DNA of 39,556 nt from an uncultured Oscillibacter sp. (GTDB taxonomy: Bacteria; Bacillota; Clostridia; Oscillospirales; Oscillospiraceae), in contig CAJTZI010000016.1 of the NCBI GenBank assembly GCA_910584075.1, positions 1 through 39,556 of the forward strand, written 5' to 3'. How positions within the stretch are numbered: the stretch's first letter is position 1; every line of letters starts with the position of its first letter. Under the pieces are notes generated by a model. That model ran no database searches, was not told where the DNA came from, and was given only the letters and a program-made list of their open reading frames with translations. Below are positions 6,523-14,892 of the stretch, piece after piece. The position numbers were made by a program, and so were the translations under genes.

Positions 6523-7194
6523 ATGAGCGTTTTAGAGACAAAGGATCTGCGGAAGGTCTACGGCACCGGGGACACGGAGGTCCGGGCCCTGGACGGCGTG
6601 GATCTCACTGTGGAGCAGGGGGAGTTCGTGGCGGTGGTGGGCACCTCCGGCTCCGGCAAGTCCACCCTTCTGCACATGCTGGGCGGCCTGGACCGCCCCA
6701 CCAGCGGCACCGTCTCTGTGGACGGGCGGGACATCTTCTCCCTGAAAGACGAGGAGCTGACCATCTTCCGCCGCCGGAAGATCGGCTTTGTGTTCCAGAA
6801 CTACAACCTGGTGCCGGTGCTGAGCGTATACGAGAACATCGTTCTGCCCATCCAGCTGGACGGCAGGCAGCCGGACCGGCGCTATGTGGGGGAGATTATC
6901 GAGACGCTGGGTCTGGAGAGCAAGCTGCAAAACCTGCCGAACAACCTCTCCGGCGGCCAGCAGCAGCGGGTGGCCATCGCCCGGGCCCTGGCGGCCAAGC
7001 CCGCCATCATCCTGGCCGACGAGCCCACCGGCAACCTGGACAGCGCCACCAGTCTGGACGTTATGAGCTTATTGAAAACCACCAGCCAGAAGTTCAGCCA
7101 GACCATTGTCATGATCACCCACAACGAGGACATCGCCCAGATGACCGGCCGGATCATCCGCATTGAAGACGGCCGCATTGTGGTGCGGGGGTGA
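6523..7194 (+). CDS. ABC transporter ATP-binding protein (MacB/LolD/BceA type)
   Basis: The 223-residue ATPase has Walker A GTSGSGKST (about residues 40-48), Q-loop FVFQNYNLVP, the signature LSGGQQQRVAIARAL, Walker B IILADEPTGNLD and the switch histidine in ITHNED. The sequence belongs to the short ATPase family that pairs with FtsX/MacB-type permeases and drives mechanotransmission or export of peptides and lipids rather than uptake. The ATG at 6523 follows GGAGGTAA. The permease gene follows at once, with the stop codon overlapping a possible GTG start. No two-component system accompanies it, unlike the BceAB-type pair at 19-22 kb. Confidence 0.95.
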   Translation: MSVLETKDLRKVYGTGDTEVRALDGVDLTVEQGEFVAVVGTSGSGKSTLLHMLGGLDRPTSGTVSVDGRDIFSLKDEELTIFRRRKIGFVFQNYNLVPVLSVYENIVLPIQLDGRQPDRRYVGEIIETLGLESKLQNLPNNLSGGQQQRVAIARALAAKPAIILADEPTGNLDSATSLDVMSLLKTTSQKFSQTIVMITHNEDIAQMTGRIIRIEDGRIVVRG

Positions 7195-7199
7195 GCGCC

Positions 7200-9893
7200 A
7201 TGATGAAGGTATCCAACGGCAGGTGCGTCCGCCATCTGGGCATCCGGTCCATGGCGGCGGCCCGGACCCGGAACATCGTGGCGGTGCTGGCCATCGCCCT
7301 GACCACCGTGCTGTTTACGTCCCTTTTTACTATCGCCTCCTCCATCAACTACTCCTACCAGCAGGAGAACTTCCGCCAGGCGGGGGGCGACATGCACGCC
7401 TCTGTCAAGGACCTCACCTGGGAACAGGTGGAGGAACTGCGGGGGGACCCCCTCATCCGGGAGAGCGGCGCCCGGATGTTCGTGGGCATGCCCTCGGAGC
7501 CGCCCTTCAACAAGTCCCATGTGGAGATCTCTTATCTGGAGCCCGGCGCCGCGCCGCACTACTTCTGTCAGCCAGTCGAAGGGACCCTCCCCCGGGAGGG
7601 CACCGACGAGGCTGCTACGGACACCCGCGTCCTGGCCCTTCTGGGGGTGGATCCAGAGGTGGGCGCGAAATTCACCGTATCCTTCTACATTGACGAAAAT
7701 ACCCCCAGCCGGCAGCTGGTCACCCGGACCTTCACCCTCTCGGGGTGGTGGGAGTACGACAGCGCCGTCGTTGCAAACCACGTTCTTGTGCCCCGGTCCG
7801 CCGCCGAGGAGATCGCCGCCCTTGGCAGCGGGAACCCCTATTCCATGACCGGCAAGTGGAACCTGGATGTGATGTTCAAAAACGCCCTGCACATCCGGGA
7901 GGACATGGATCAGGTTCTGGAGAACCACGGCTGCCAGAGCCAGGACCCCCAGGCGGAGAACTATCGGAAAATCGGCGTCAACTGGGGCTACTCCGGCGCC
8001 CAGCTCTCCGACAGCTTTGATATCTCCACGCTGCTCGCCATTGCAGTCCTGCTGCTGCTGATTATTTTCACGGGCTATCTCATCATCTACAACGTCTTCC
8101 AGATCTCCGTCACCAACGACATCCGGTTTTACGGCCTTTTGAAAACCATCGGCACCACCGGGAAGCAGCTGAGGCGCATCCTCCGCCAGCAGGCGTGGCT
8201 CCTGAGCCTCATCGGCATCCCCATCGGCCTTCTGCTGGGCTTTGTCATCGGCAACAAGCTCACCCCGGTCATCATGGGCCAGCTGAGCTATAAAAACGCC
8301 TTCGTCTCCTTCAACCCCCTGATCTTCATCGGGGCGGCGGTGTTCTCCCTGCTGACGGTGTTCCTCTCCTGCGCCCGGCCCGGGCGGATGGCGGCCAAGG
8401 TCTCCCCGGTGGAGGCCGTGCGCTACACCGAGGGAAGCGCGCCGAAAAAGGCGGGAAAACGGGAGCGGGTCCGCAATGCCCGGGGCGGCGCGTCCCTGCA
8501 GAAGATGGCCTGGGCCAACCTGGGCCGGAGCCGGGGCAAGACCGTGGTGACGGTCCTCTCCCTGACGTTGGCGGTGGTGCTGGCCACGATCACCTACACC
8601 TTCTCCATGGGCTTCGATATGGACAAGTACCTGGCCCGGAACGCCGCTGTGGACTTCATCCTGGGGGACGCTGCCTACTTCCAGACCAGCGGCGGCTTCC
8701 GGACCACGGACCAGGCGGTGCCGGAGAGCGTCATCTCCGACGTGAGCGCCCGGAGCGGCGTGGAGGAGAGCGGACGGGTCTACGGCGGCGTCTCCGCCAT
8801 AAAGCAGTTTGTCACCGAGGACTGGTTCCGGATGGGCTATGGAACGTATAATACCCCGGAGGTTGTGGATGAAATCATCGCGGGAACGGCCCGGCTGCCC
8901 AGCGGGCTTCTGGAGGCCGGTGTGCAGATGTACGGCATGGAGGACTTCCCCCTGAGCCTGCTGGACGTGCTGGAGGGAGACCTGGCCCCGCTGTCGGACC
9001 CCAGCCAGAAGGCCATTGCCGCCGTATATCTGTCCGACGACTACAACTCCACCCAATGGGGCAGCAACTGGGCTAAGCTGGGGGACACCGTGACGATCCG
9101 CCATGTTGCCGAGATGGAATACTTCTACCGGGACACCGGCGAAGTCTTTACGGATGTGGATGCCGCCATCGAGAGCGGCCGCCCCTGGGGGGAGCGCGCC
9201 AAGGTCTATGAGGACGTGGACTACACCGTCTGCGCCCTGGTGCGGATTCCCAACTCCATTTCCTACCGTTACCGGGTTCTGGGCGCGGATGAGTTCATCC
9301 TGGGGGCGGAGCGGTTCAAGCAGGACACCGGAACAGACAGCGTCATGACCTATGTCTTCAACACCACCGACGAGGCGGAGCCGGACATGGAAGCCTTCCT
9401 GGCAGAATACACGGAGAGCGTCCAGCCCCTCTATGACTACGAGAGCCGGGCCAGCTATGAAGCCGAGTTCGAGGGCTTCCGGGGCATGTTCATGACCATG
9501 GGCGGAGCACTGAGCTTCATCATCGGCCTGGTGGGCGTGCTGAACTTCGTGAATGCCGTCCTGACGGGCATCCTCACCCGGAAGCGGGAGCTGGCGGTGC
9601 TCCAGTCCGTGGGCATGACGGGAAAGCAGCTGAAAACCATGCTGGTGTGCGAGGGGCTGTACTACACCCTGCTATCTTTGCTGGTGTCCCTGGCCATGAC
9701 GGTGGTCCTGGGACCCCTGGTGGGAACCGCCGTGGGAGAGATCTTCTGGTTCTTCACCTACCGGCTGACCGTCATCCCCATTCTGGTGATCCTGCCGATC
9801 TTCCTGGCCCTGGGGGCCCTGGTGCCCCTTTGGACCTACCGGTCCGTGGCAAGGCACACCATCGTGGAGCGCCTGCGGGAGGCGGATGCCTGA
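7200..9893 (+). CDS. FtsX-like ABC transporter permease, large two-domain type
   Basis: The 897-residue membrane protein has two FtsX-like units. A first membrane segment (about residues 25-47) leads to an outer domain of about 230 residues. Three helices follow (about 280-400), including FQISVTNDIRFYGLLKTIGTTGKQLRRIL. After a cytoplasmic linker rich in lysine and arginine comes another helix (about 447-467), a second outer domain of about 275 residues, and three final helices with the matching motif TRKRELAVLQSVGMTGKQL. The duplicated motif is the coupling helix that contacts the ATPase. I prefer the ATG at 7200 because GGGGGTGAG lies before it; a GTG at 7191 overlapping the ATPase stop is possible. 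It forms an exporter with the ATPase at 6523. The substrate is unknown, with peptide or lipid export the usual role. Confidence 0.9.
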   Translation: MMKVSNGRCVRHLGIRSMAAARTRNIVAVLAIALTTVLFTSLFTIASSINYSYQQENFRQAGGDMHASVKDLTWEQVEELRGDPLIRESGARMFVGMPSEPPFNKSHVEISYLEPGAAPHYFCQPVEGTLPREGTDEAATDTRVLALLGVDPEVGAKFTVSFYIDENTPSRQLVTRTFTLSGWWEYDSAVVANHVLVPRSAAEEIAALGSGNPYSMTGKWNLDVMFKNALHIREDMDQVLENHGCQSQDPQAENYRKIGVNWGYSGAQLSDSFDISTLLAIAVLLLLIIFTGYLIIYNVFQISVTNDIRFYGLLKTIGTTGKQLRRILRQQAWLLSLIGIPIGLLLGFVIGNKLTPVIMGQLSYKNAFVSFNPLIFIGAAVFSLLTVFLSCARPGRMAAKVSPVEAVRYTEGSAPKKAGKRERVRNARGGASLQKMAWANLGRSRGKTVVTVLSLTLAVVLATITYTFSMGFDMDKYLARNAAVDFILGDAAYFQTSGGFRTTDQAVPESVISDVSARSGVEESGRVYGGVSAIKQFVTEDWFRMGYGTYNTPEVVDEIIAGTARLPSGLLEAGVQMYGMEDFPLSLLDVLEGDLAPLSDPSQKAIAAVYLSDDYNSTQWGSNWAKLGDTVTIRHVAEMEYFYRDTGEVFTDVDAAIESGRPWGERAKVYEDVDYTVCALVRIPNSISYRYRVLGADEFILGAERFKQDTGTDSVMTYVFNTTDEAEPDMEAFLAEYTESVQPLYDYESRASYEAEFEGFRGMFMTMGGALSFIIGLVGVLNFVNAVLTGILTRKRELAVLQSVGMTGKQLKTMLVCEGLYYTLLSLLVSLAMTVVLGPLVGTAVGEIFWFFTYRLTVIPILVILPIFLALGALVPLWTYRSVARHTIVERLREADA

Positions 9894-9910
9894 CCTGCCT
9901 GAGAGTGAAA

Positions 9911-9943
9911 AGAGACACGGCCCATGGGGCCGTGTCTCTTTTT
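9911..9943. terminator. Bidirectional terminator
   Basis: A perfect 13-bp stem (9911-9923 with 9927-9939) and 3-base loop has T-rich flanks on both strands (TTTTT after it on plus, TTTTC on minus). It ends the ABC exporter operon and can stop transcripts coming leftwards from yfbR. Confidence 0.9.
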
Positions 9944-9959
9944 CGCCTCATATGTATGC

Positions 9960-9990
9960 CTGCAAAGGCGGCCGACAGCCGCCTTTGCAG
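9960..9990. other. Perfect 13-bp hairpin without T run
   Basis: CTGCAAAGGCGGC (9960-9972) and its complement (9978-9990) flank a 5-base loop between yfbR and the terminator at 9911. Without a T run it may protect the 3' end of the yfbR message or be a small repeat. Confidence 0.6.
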
Positions 9991-10022
9991 GATTTGACGG
10001 GATATGGCGGCGAGCGGAGACG

Positions 10023-10598
10023 TTATTTCAGCTGGTCCAGCGTCAGGGAAAAGCTGTCCATAAAGACCTCCAGGAAGTACGATACCTCCGGCAGGCCGTA
10101 GGATTCCAGCGCCCTGCGGGTCTGGGCGGCGGCCTCCCGAAACTCCGCGTTCCCAGCTTTCAGCTCCTCCACGCACTTGATGTAGGCGGAGAGCTTGTCC
10201 GCCGCCTTTACCAGCGCCTCAATCTCCGGGGGGACCTCTGTCAGCAGGGGGGCGTAGGCACTGTGCAGCGCCTCCGGCAGCATGGTCAAAAGTTTCCGGT
10301 TTGCCACGGCCTCTACATCCTTGTAGGCGCCGCGGATGGCGGGGTTTTCGTACTTGATGGGGGTGGGCATATCCCCGGTGAGAATCTCGCTGGCGTCGTG
10401 GTACAGCGCCGCCGCCGCCACGGCTCCGGCGTCTACACGGCCGCCGAATTTCTCGTTGCGGATCACCGCCAGGGCGTGGGCCAGCACCGCCGCCTGGTGG
10501 CTGTGCTCCTGGACGTTCTCCGGAGCGGTGTTGCGCATCAGAGCCCACCGCTGGATGAACCGCATCCGGGAGATGTAGGCAAAAAAGTGGCTCTTCAT
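10023..10598 (-). CDS. yfbR: 5'-deoxynucleotidase YfbR-like HD-domain phosphohydrolase
   Basis: The 191-residue HD-domain protein removes the 5' phosphate from deoxyribonucleoside monophosphates. The metal-binding HD pair is in ALYHDASEILTGDMPTPIKY, an earlier histidine is in ENVQEHSHQAAVLAH, and a later aspartate is in KAADKLSAYI. These match E. coli YfbR closely in order, and the length is normal. It is the last gene of a leftward operon, starting 3 bases after the mtaB stop. With thyX in the window it fits dNMP balance in thymidylate metabolism, although the two genes are not linked. The ATG at 10598 is placed at the start of the conserved N-terminus. Confidence 0.92.
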   Translation of the reverse strand: MKSHFFAYISRMRFIQRWALMRNTAPENVQEHSHQAAVLAHALAVIRNEKFGGRVDAGAVAAAALYHDASEILTGDMPTPIKYENPAIRGAYKDVEAVANRKLLTMLPEALHSAYAPLLTEVPPEIEALVKAADKLSAYIKCVEELKAGNAEFREAAAQTRRALESYGLPEVSYFLEVFMDSFSLTLDQLK

Positions 10599-10601
10599 CG
10601 T

Positions 10602-11897
10602 TCAGTCCTCCAATATCTCTCCTGTGAGAATCTCCCCGTCTGTGCCGGTGATCCGCACGTTTCGAATCCGGTTGTGCAGCACCGCATCCGCCGTTCCCGC
10701 CAGCACCTCCGTGTAGTTGGGGGCATGGCCGAAAAACCGGCTCCCCTTTGGCTGCTCAAAGAGGACGGGGTAGGTCTGCCCCGCGCAGCCTTGGAGGTAG
10801 GACCGGCGCATCTCCTCCGCGGCGGCGGCGGCCCGCCTGGCCCGCTCCGCCTTGACGGCCTTGGGCACCTGGGCCATCTTCGCCGCCTGGGTGCCGGGGC
10901 GGATGGAGTAGGGGAAGATGTGCATCCTGGCAAAGCCGCACTTGCGGATCAAATCCAGGGTCTGCCGGAATTCCTCCTCCGTCTCCTCCGGGAAGCCGGT
11001 GATGAGGTCTGTGGTGAGGGCTGGACGGTCAAAATGGCTGTTCAGTAGCTCCACGGATTGGAGATACCGGGCGGTGTCGTACTTCCGGTTCATGCGGCGC
11101 AGTGTCTCGTCGCAGCCGCTCTGGAGGGACAGGTGGAACTGAGGGCAGAGATCCGGCAAGTCCGCGCAGCGGCGGCAGAAATCCTCCGTGACAGTGCGGG
11201 GCTCCAGGCTGCCCAGCCGGATGCGGACGCCGGGAGCGGCGGCGCAGACGGTCTCGATCAGGTCCACAAGGCTCAGGCCGTTTTTCAGATCCGCCCCCCA
11301 GGAGGAGATCTCAATGCCGGTCAGCACGATCTCCCGGTAGCCCGCCGCGGCCAATGACGCCGCCTGCTCCGCCGCCCGCTCCAGGGGCAGGGAGCGCACC
11401 GGCCCCCGGGCGTAGGGGATAATGCAGTAGGCGCAGAAGTTGACGCACCCGTCCTCCACCTTCAGCATGGCCCGGGTGCGGTCCTCCAGTCCGCCGGCGG
11501 GCAGAACCTCAAATTCCCGGCGGTCAAAGACGCGGTCAATGGCTGTAACCCTGGCACGCTCATCCGCGGCCTGTTCCAGCAGAGTGATGAAGCCTGTGCG
11601 GTCCCCGGTGCCGGCGATCAGGTCCACGTCCAGTTCCCTCATGTCCTCTGGGTGGGTCTGGGCGTAGCAGCCGCAAAGAGCCAGCACCGCCCCGGGGCGC
11701 TGGCGGCGGATCTTGTGCAGAGCCTGCCGGGACTTCTGGTCGCTGACCGCCGTGACGGAGCAGCTGTTGACCACGTAGACATCCGCGGCCTGGGCAAAGT
11801 CCACAATCTCGTGGCCCCGGGCCCGCAGGAGGCGCTCCATGGCCTGGGTTTCGTATTGATTCACCTTGCAGCCCAAGGTGCAGATGGCGATTTTCAT
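10602..11897 (-). CDS. mtaB: tRNA t6A37 methylthiotransferase MtaB
   Basis: The 431-residue radical-SAM enzyme adds a methylthio group to t6A37 of ANN-decoding tRNAs. The N-terminal domain has three cysteines for one Fe4S4 cluster (LGCKVNQYE, NSCSVT, CGCYAQ). The radical-SAM cysteines are in CVNFCAYCIIPYARG at about residue 150, and a TRAM RNA-binding domain makes up the last 60 residues. GCKVNQYE rather than the MiaB form points to MtaB. Its start overlaps the end of the TfoX-domain gene by four bases, so translation is coupled. As an iron-sulfur enzyme it may depend on the cysteine desulfurase transcribed divergently at 12325. Confidence 0.95.
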   Translation of the reverse strand: MKIAICTLGCKVNQYETQAMERLLRARGHEIVDFAQAADVYVVNSCSVTAVSDQKSRQALHKIRRQRPGAVLALCGCYAQTHPEDMRELDVDLIAGTGDRTGFITLLEQAADERARVTAIDRVFDRREFEVLPAGGLEDRTRAMLKVEDGCVNFCAYCIIPYARGPVRSLPLERAAEQAASLAAAGYREIVLTGIEISSWGADLKNGLSLVDLIETVCAAAPGVRIRLGSLEPRTVTEDFCRRCADLPDLCPQFHLSLQSGCDETLRRMNRKYDTARYLQSVELLNSHFDRPALTTDLITGFPEETEEEFRQTLDLIRKCGFARMHIFPYSIRPGTQAAKMAQVPKAVKAERARRAAAAAEEMRRSYLQGCAGQTYPVLFEQPKGSRFFGHAPNYTEVLAGTADAVLHNRIRNVRITGTDGEILTGEILED

Positions 11898-12205
11898 GGA
11901 CAGTCCTCATTTTCAGATGGATTTGCCGTTTCCGGCGGACGGGGCGTCTTCCCCTGCAAAAAATCGCTGAATGCCTTCAACTCCCGCTTCTGCGCTTCGG
12001 ACAGGCTGTTGAACTCCACGTTCCGGATGGCGCCCTCCAGGGCATACAGGTGGACCAGGCAGACCTGGGGGTACAGCGATTTCAGCTGAAAAAAGGCCTG
12101 ACGGGAGCCGGCCGCCGTCAGCTCCTCCGCCGTGCTGATTCCGACAGCCCGCAGCTTTCTGGCCATCTCCGTGCCGATGTTCGCCATGGATGTCAATTCC
12201 GTCAT
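11894..12205 (-). CDS. TfoX C-terminal-domain protein
   Basis: The 103-residue protein begins MTELTSMANIGTEMARKLRA, the signature of the TfoX/Sxy C-terminal domain, a helix-hairpin-helix-like fold. It lacks the N-terminal TfoX domain. Stand-alone C-terminal domains of this kind are common in Firmicutes and their role is unknown; a competence function should not be assumed. I chose the ATG at 12205 because AAGGAGAG lies before it and the domain starts there; longer upstream frames contain the promoter region. It is the first gene of the operon with mtaB and yfbR. The C-terminal tail (KTPRPPETANPSENEDCP) looks unstructured. Confidence 0.85.
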   Translation of the reverse strand: MTELTSMANIGTEMARKLRAVGISTAEELTAAGSRQAFFQLKSLYPQVCLVHLYALEGAIRNVEFNSLSEAQKRELKAFSDFLQGKTPRPPETANPSENEDCP

Positions 12206-12220
12206 AGGCTCTCCTTTTCC

Positions 12221-12249
12221 TTGCGCTTTCGGAAAATCTCCTGTATAAT
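12221..12249 (+). promoter_or_regulatory. Promoter for the cysteine desulfurase operon
   Basis: TTGCGC (12221-12226), a 17-base spacer and perfect TATAAT (12244-12249). The predicted start is near 12256, about 69 bases before the start codon at 12325. It faces the minus-strand promoter at 12264-12292. Confidence 0.75.
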
Positions 12250-12263
12250 AAAACATTAGGCTT

Positions 12264-12292
12264 ATTATAACGGTTTTTCCCCCGCTGGGCAA
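12264..12292 (-). promoter_or_regulatory. Promoter for the tfoX-mtaB-yfbR operon
   Basis: On the minus strand, TTGCCC (12287-12292), a 17-base spacer and perfect TATAAT (12264-12269). The predicted start is near 12257, so it lies face to face with the plus-strand promoter. The -10 boxes sit in an inverted repeat, TATAATAA (12244-12251) and TTATTATA (12262-12269). Confidence 0.75.
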
Positions 12293-12301
12293 GTCCCAAT
12301 C

Positions 12302-12310
12302 GGGGGGGGG
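12302..12310 (+). repeat. G9 homopolymer in the leader of the cysteine desulfurase gene
   Basis: Nine consecutive G residues lie 14 bases before the start codon at 12325, just ahead of the GGGAGA ribosome site. Tracts of this length are prone to slippage. Confidence 0.8.
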
Positions 12311-12324
12311 CGGGAGATGTTGTC

Positions 12325-13458
12325 ATGATTTATCTGGATTACGCCGCCACCGCGCCGGTGCCCCGGGCCGTGGCGGATGCCATGTACGAGGTGCTGACAG
12401 GCCGGTTCGGCAACCCCAGCAGCCAGTACCCCCTGGGCCTGGAGATGAAAAAACAGGCGGAGAGTTGGCGGACAGCCGTCGCGGAGGCTATGGGATGCAC
12501 TGCAAAGCAGTTGTACTTCACATCCTGCGGCACAGAGGGGGACAACTGGGCTGTCACCGCCGCCTGCTGGCAGAACCGCCGCCTGGGAAAGCACATCGTC
12601 ACCACCGCCGTGGAGCACAGCGCCGTGCTGGAGTCGTGCAGGTGGATGGAGCGGCAGGGGTATGAGGTGACGTACCTGGGGCCGGATCAAAAGGGGCATA
12701 TTACCGCCGCCCAGGTGCTGGAGGCGGTGCGGCCCGACACGGCGCTGGTCTCCGTGATGATGGTGAACAACGAGCTGGGGAATATGTACCCCATTGGGGA
12801 CATCGCCAGGGGGCTGGCATCGAAGAATCCCCGGACGCTCCTCCACACCGATGCTGTCCAGGGCTTCCTGGAGGTCCCCTTCGCTGCGGACAGGCTGGGG
12901 GCGGACTTTGTCACCGTCTCCGCCCATAAAATTGGCGGGCCCAAGGGCTGCGGGGCGCTGTATATCGGCCCCCGGGTGCGGAATCCCCGCCCCCTGCTGG
13001 CTGGAGGCGGCCAGGAGAGCGGCCTCCGGGCCGGGACGGAGGCCACCGCCCAGATCGCCGGCTTCGCCAGGGCCGTGGAGCTGCGGCGGCAGGGACTGGA
13101 ACAGACGCTGGCCCGCCTCAGGGAGCTGCGGGCCTATGCCGCGGAGACACTCTCCGCCATCCCGGACCTGACGCTGATCGGAGACGGGGAGGCTCCCCAC
13201 ATTCTGGCGGCATCTCTGGCGGGCTGGCCCAGCCAGAATATTGTCAACGACCTGGGGAGCCAGGGGATCTGCATCTCCGCCGGCTCCGCCTGCCACCAGG
13301 GCAGACCCAGCCATGTGGTGGCGGCCCTGGGCCTGCCCAGGCGCACCGCCGGCGGCGTCATCCGCCTGAGCTTCGGGCCGGAGAGCACACAAGATGAGAT
13401 CGACGATTGTGCAAGGGCCCTCCGCCGTCACCATGACCAGCGCATGCCCATGCTGTGA
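12325..13458 (+). CDS. Cysteine desulfurase (class V aminotransferase, NifS/IscS-like)
   Basis: The 377-residue PLP enzyme takes sulfur from cysteine for iron-sulfur clusters or tRNA thiolation. The PLP lysine is in VSAHKIGGPKG, the stacking histidine in TTAVEHSAVL, the cofactor aspartate in LHTDAVQGF, and the catalytic cysteine on its loop in ISAGSACHQG. The N-terminal IYLDYAATAPV is diagnostic. No scaffold protein (IscU/SufU) or thiI lies next to it, so the sulfur acceptor is unclear. It is the first gene of a unit with the MATE exporter 45 bases downstream and rlmA. The nearby iron-sulfur enzyme MtaB starts from an opposed promoter, which suggests linked but mutually limiting expression. 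Confidence 0.92.
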   Translation: MIYLDYAATAPVPRAVADAMYEVLTGRFGNPSSQYPLGLEMKKQAESWRTAVAEAMGCTAKQLYFTSCGTEGDNWAVTAACWQNRRLGKHIVTTAVEHSAVLESCRWMERQGYEVTYLGPDQKGHITAAQVLEAVRPDTALVSVMMVNNELGNMYPIGDIARGLASKNPRTLLHTDAVQGFLEVPFAADRLGADFVTVSAHKIGGPKGCGALYIGPRVRNPRPLLAGGGQESGLRAGTEATAQIAGFARAVELRRQGLEQTLARLRELRAYAAETLSAIPDLTLIGDGEAPHILAASLAGWPSQNIVNDLGSQGICISAGSACHQGRPSHVVAALGLPRRTAGGVIRLSFGPESTQDEIDDCARALRRHHDQRMPML

Positions 13459-13503
13459 CCCGCTCCGGCGGAAGCCATACAGACCGTAAAAGGGGGATTG
13501 GAA

Positions 13504-14892
13504 ATGCTGCGCTTTCTCCGCCGGGAGCCGGGTTTTTACCGGCACACCTGGATGCTGGCCCTGCCCATCATCCTGCAAAATCTCGTTACCACGTCCCTGG
13601 GGTTTGTGGATACATTCATGGTGGGCCTGCTGGGTCAGGCGGAGCTGTCCGCCGTCACCGCCGCCAACACCCCTATCTTTTTGGTGCAGATCATCATCTT
13701 CGGCCTTCTCAGCGGACTTGCGGTGCTGGTGAGCCAGTACTGGGGCAAGCATGACACGGAGGCCATCAACCGCTGTATGGGTATTGCCCTTTATACCGGT
13801 GTGTCCCTGGCGGCTCTTATCGCCCTGGCGCTGTTCCTGGCCCCCCGGCAGGTCATGGCGCTGGTGACGGACAACGCCCTTTTGATTCAATTGGGGGCTC
13901 CGTACCTGCGGATTGTGGGCTTCAGCTACGTTTTCAACACCGCCAGCTCCGTCTACGTGGGGGTCCAGCGCAGTACGGAGAATCCCTCCATGGGCCTCAC
14001 CGTGTTCACCGTCTCCATGGTGCTGAACACCTTTTTGAACTATGTTCTGATCTTCGGAAAGTTCGGTGCACCGGCCCTGGGGATCACCGGCGCGGCCCTG
14101 GCCACCCTGACCGCCCGGGCAGTGGAGTTCGTCATCACCTTCGGCTACGCCCTGCGGGACCGCCGGATCCCCCTGCTGCCCGCCGCCCTCCTCCATCCGG
14201 GGACCGCCTTTGTGGGGGATTTTCTGAAATACTCCACACCTGTGCTGGTGAACGACTCCCTGTGGGGCCTGGGCACCACTCTGATCACCGCCGTCATCGG
14301 CCACATGGCCATCTCTGAGGAGATGCTGGCGGCCTATGCCATTATGGGCAATATCGAGAAGTTCTCCACCGTGGCCTGCTACGGCATTTCCGGCGCGTCG
14401 GCGGTGATCGTGGGCAAGCGCATCGGCGAGGGAGCCTCCCGGGAAAAGGTCTACGAGGTCAGCTGGTGCATGCTGCTGCTGACGGTGATGATCGGCCTCA
14501 TGGTGTCGCTGTCCCTCGCGGTGCTGCTGCCCACGGTGTTCATCCCCTGGCTCTACCCGCTGTTCCACCTGGAGGGCCTGTCCCTGGAGATCGCCGCCAC
14601 CATGTGTGTGGTATTCATCATCATGATGCCCACCAAGGCCTTTGACATCACCAACATCTCCGGCGTCCTCCGGGCCGGAGGAGACGTGCGGGTGTCCGCG
14701 GTCATCGACGTGGGCTCCGTGTGGCTGGTGGCCCTGCCCATCACCGTGCTGTCGGCCCTGGTGTTTGAGGCGCCGGTGGCCCTGGTGTGCCTGGGCATCC
14801 AGGCGGAGGGCCTCAGCAAGGTGCCCCTTGGCATCTGGCGGCTCCGGAGCCGGAAGTGGATCAACGACGTGACCCGGGAGGGAGCCTCATGA
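13504..14892 (+). CDS. MATE family efflux transporter
   Basis: The 462-residue integral membrane protein has about 12 hydrophobic segments in two halves. The N-terminal motif WMLALPIILQNLVTTSLGFVDTFMVGLLG is typical of MATE exporters, which pump cationic drugs or metabolites out using sodium or proton gradients. The second half restarts around residue 235 with FLKYSTPVLVNDSLWGLG. I chose the ATG at 13504, with AGGGGG seven bases ahead; a TTG at 13498 is in frame but overlaps the spacing. Its last four bases overlap the start of the rlmA-like gene. The substrate cannot be told from sequence. Confidence 0.93.
   Translation: MLRFLRREPGFYRHTWMLALPIILQNLVTTSLGFVDTFMVGLLGQAELSAVTAANTPIFLVQIIIFGLLSGLAVLVSQYWGKHDTEAINRCMGIALYTGVSLAALIALALFLAPRQVMALVTDNALLIQLGAPYLRIVGFSYVFNTASSVYVGVQRSTENPSMGLTVFTVSMVLNTFLNYVLIFGKFGAPALGITGAALATLTARAVEFVITFGYALRDRRIPLLPAALLHPGTAFVGDFLKYSTPVLVNDSLWGLGTTLITAVIGHMAISEEMLAAYAIMGNIEKFSTVACYGISGASAVIVGKRIGEGASREKVYEVSWCMLLLTVMIGLMVSLSLAVLLPTVFIPWLYPLFHLEGLSLEIAATMCVVFIIMMPTKAFDITNISGVLRAGGDVRVSAVIDVGSVWLVALPITVLSALVFEAPVALVCLGIQAEGLSKVPLGIWRLRSRKWINDVTREGAS

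Noticed and set aside
6882..9104. Very long minus-strand frame (740 residues) opposite the ABC permease
   Set aside because: It is a shadow caused by strong third-position GC bias; the protein is Gly/His/Gln-rich without domains, while the plus strand has clear FtsX features.
12265..14568. Long minus-strand frame (767 residues) opposite the cysteine desulfurase and MATE genes
   Set aside because: Same shadow effect; the opposite strand carries unmistakable families.
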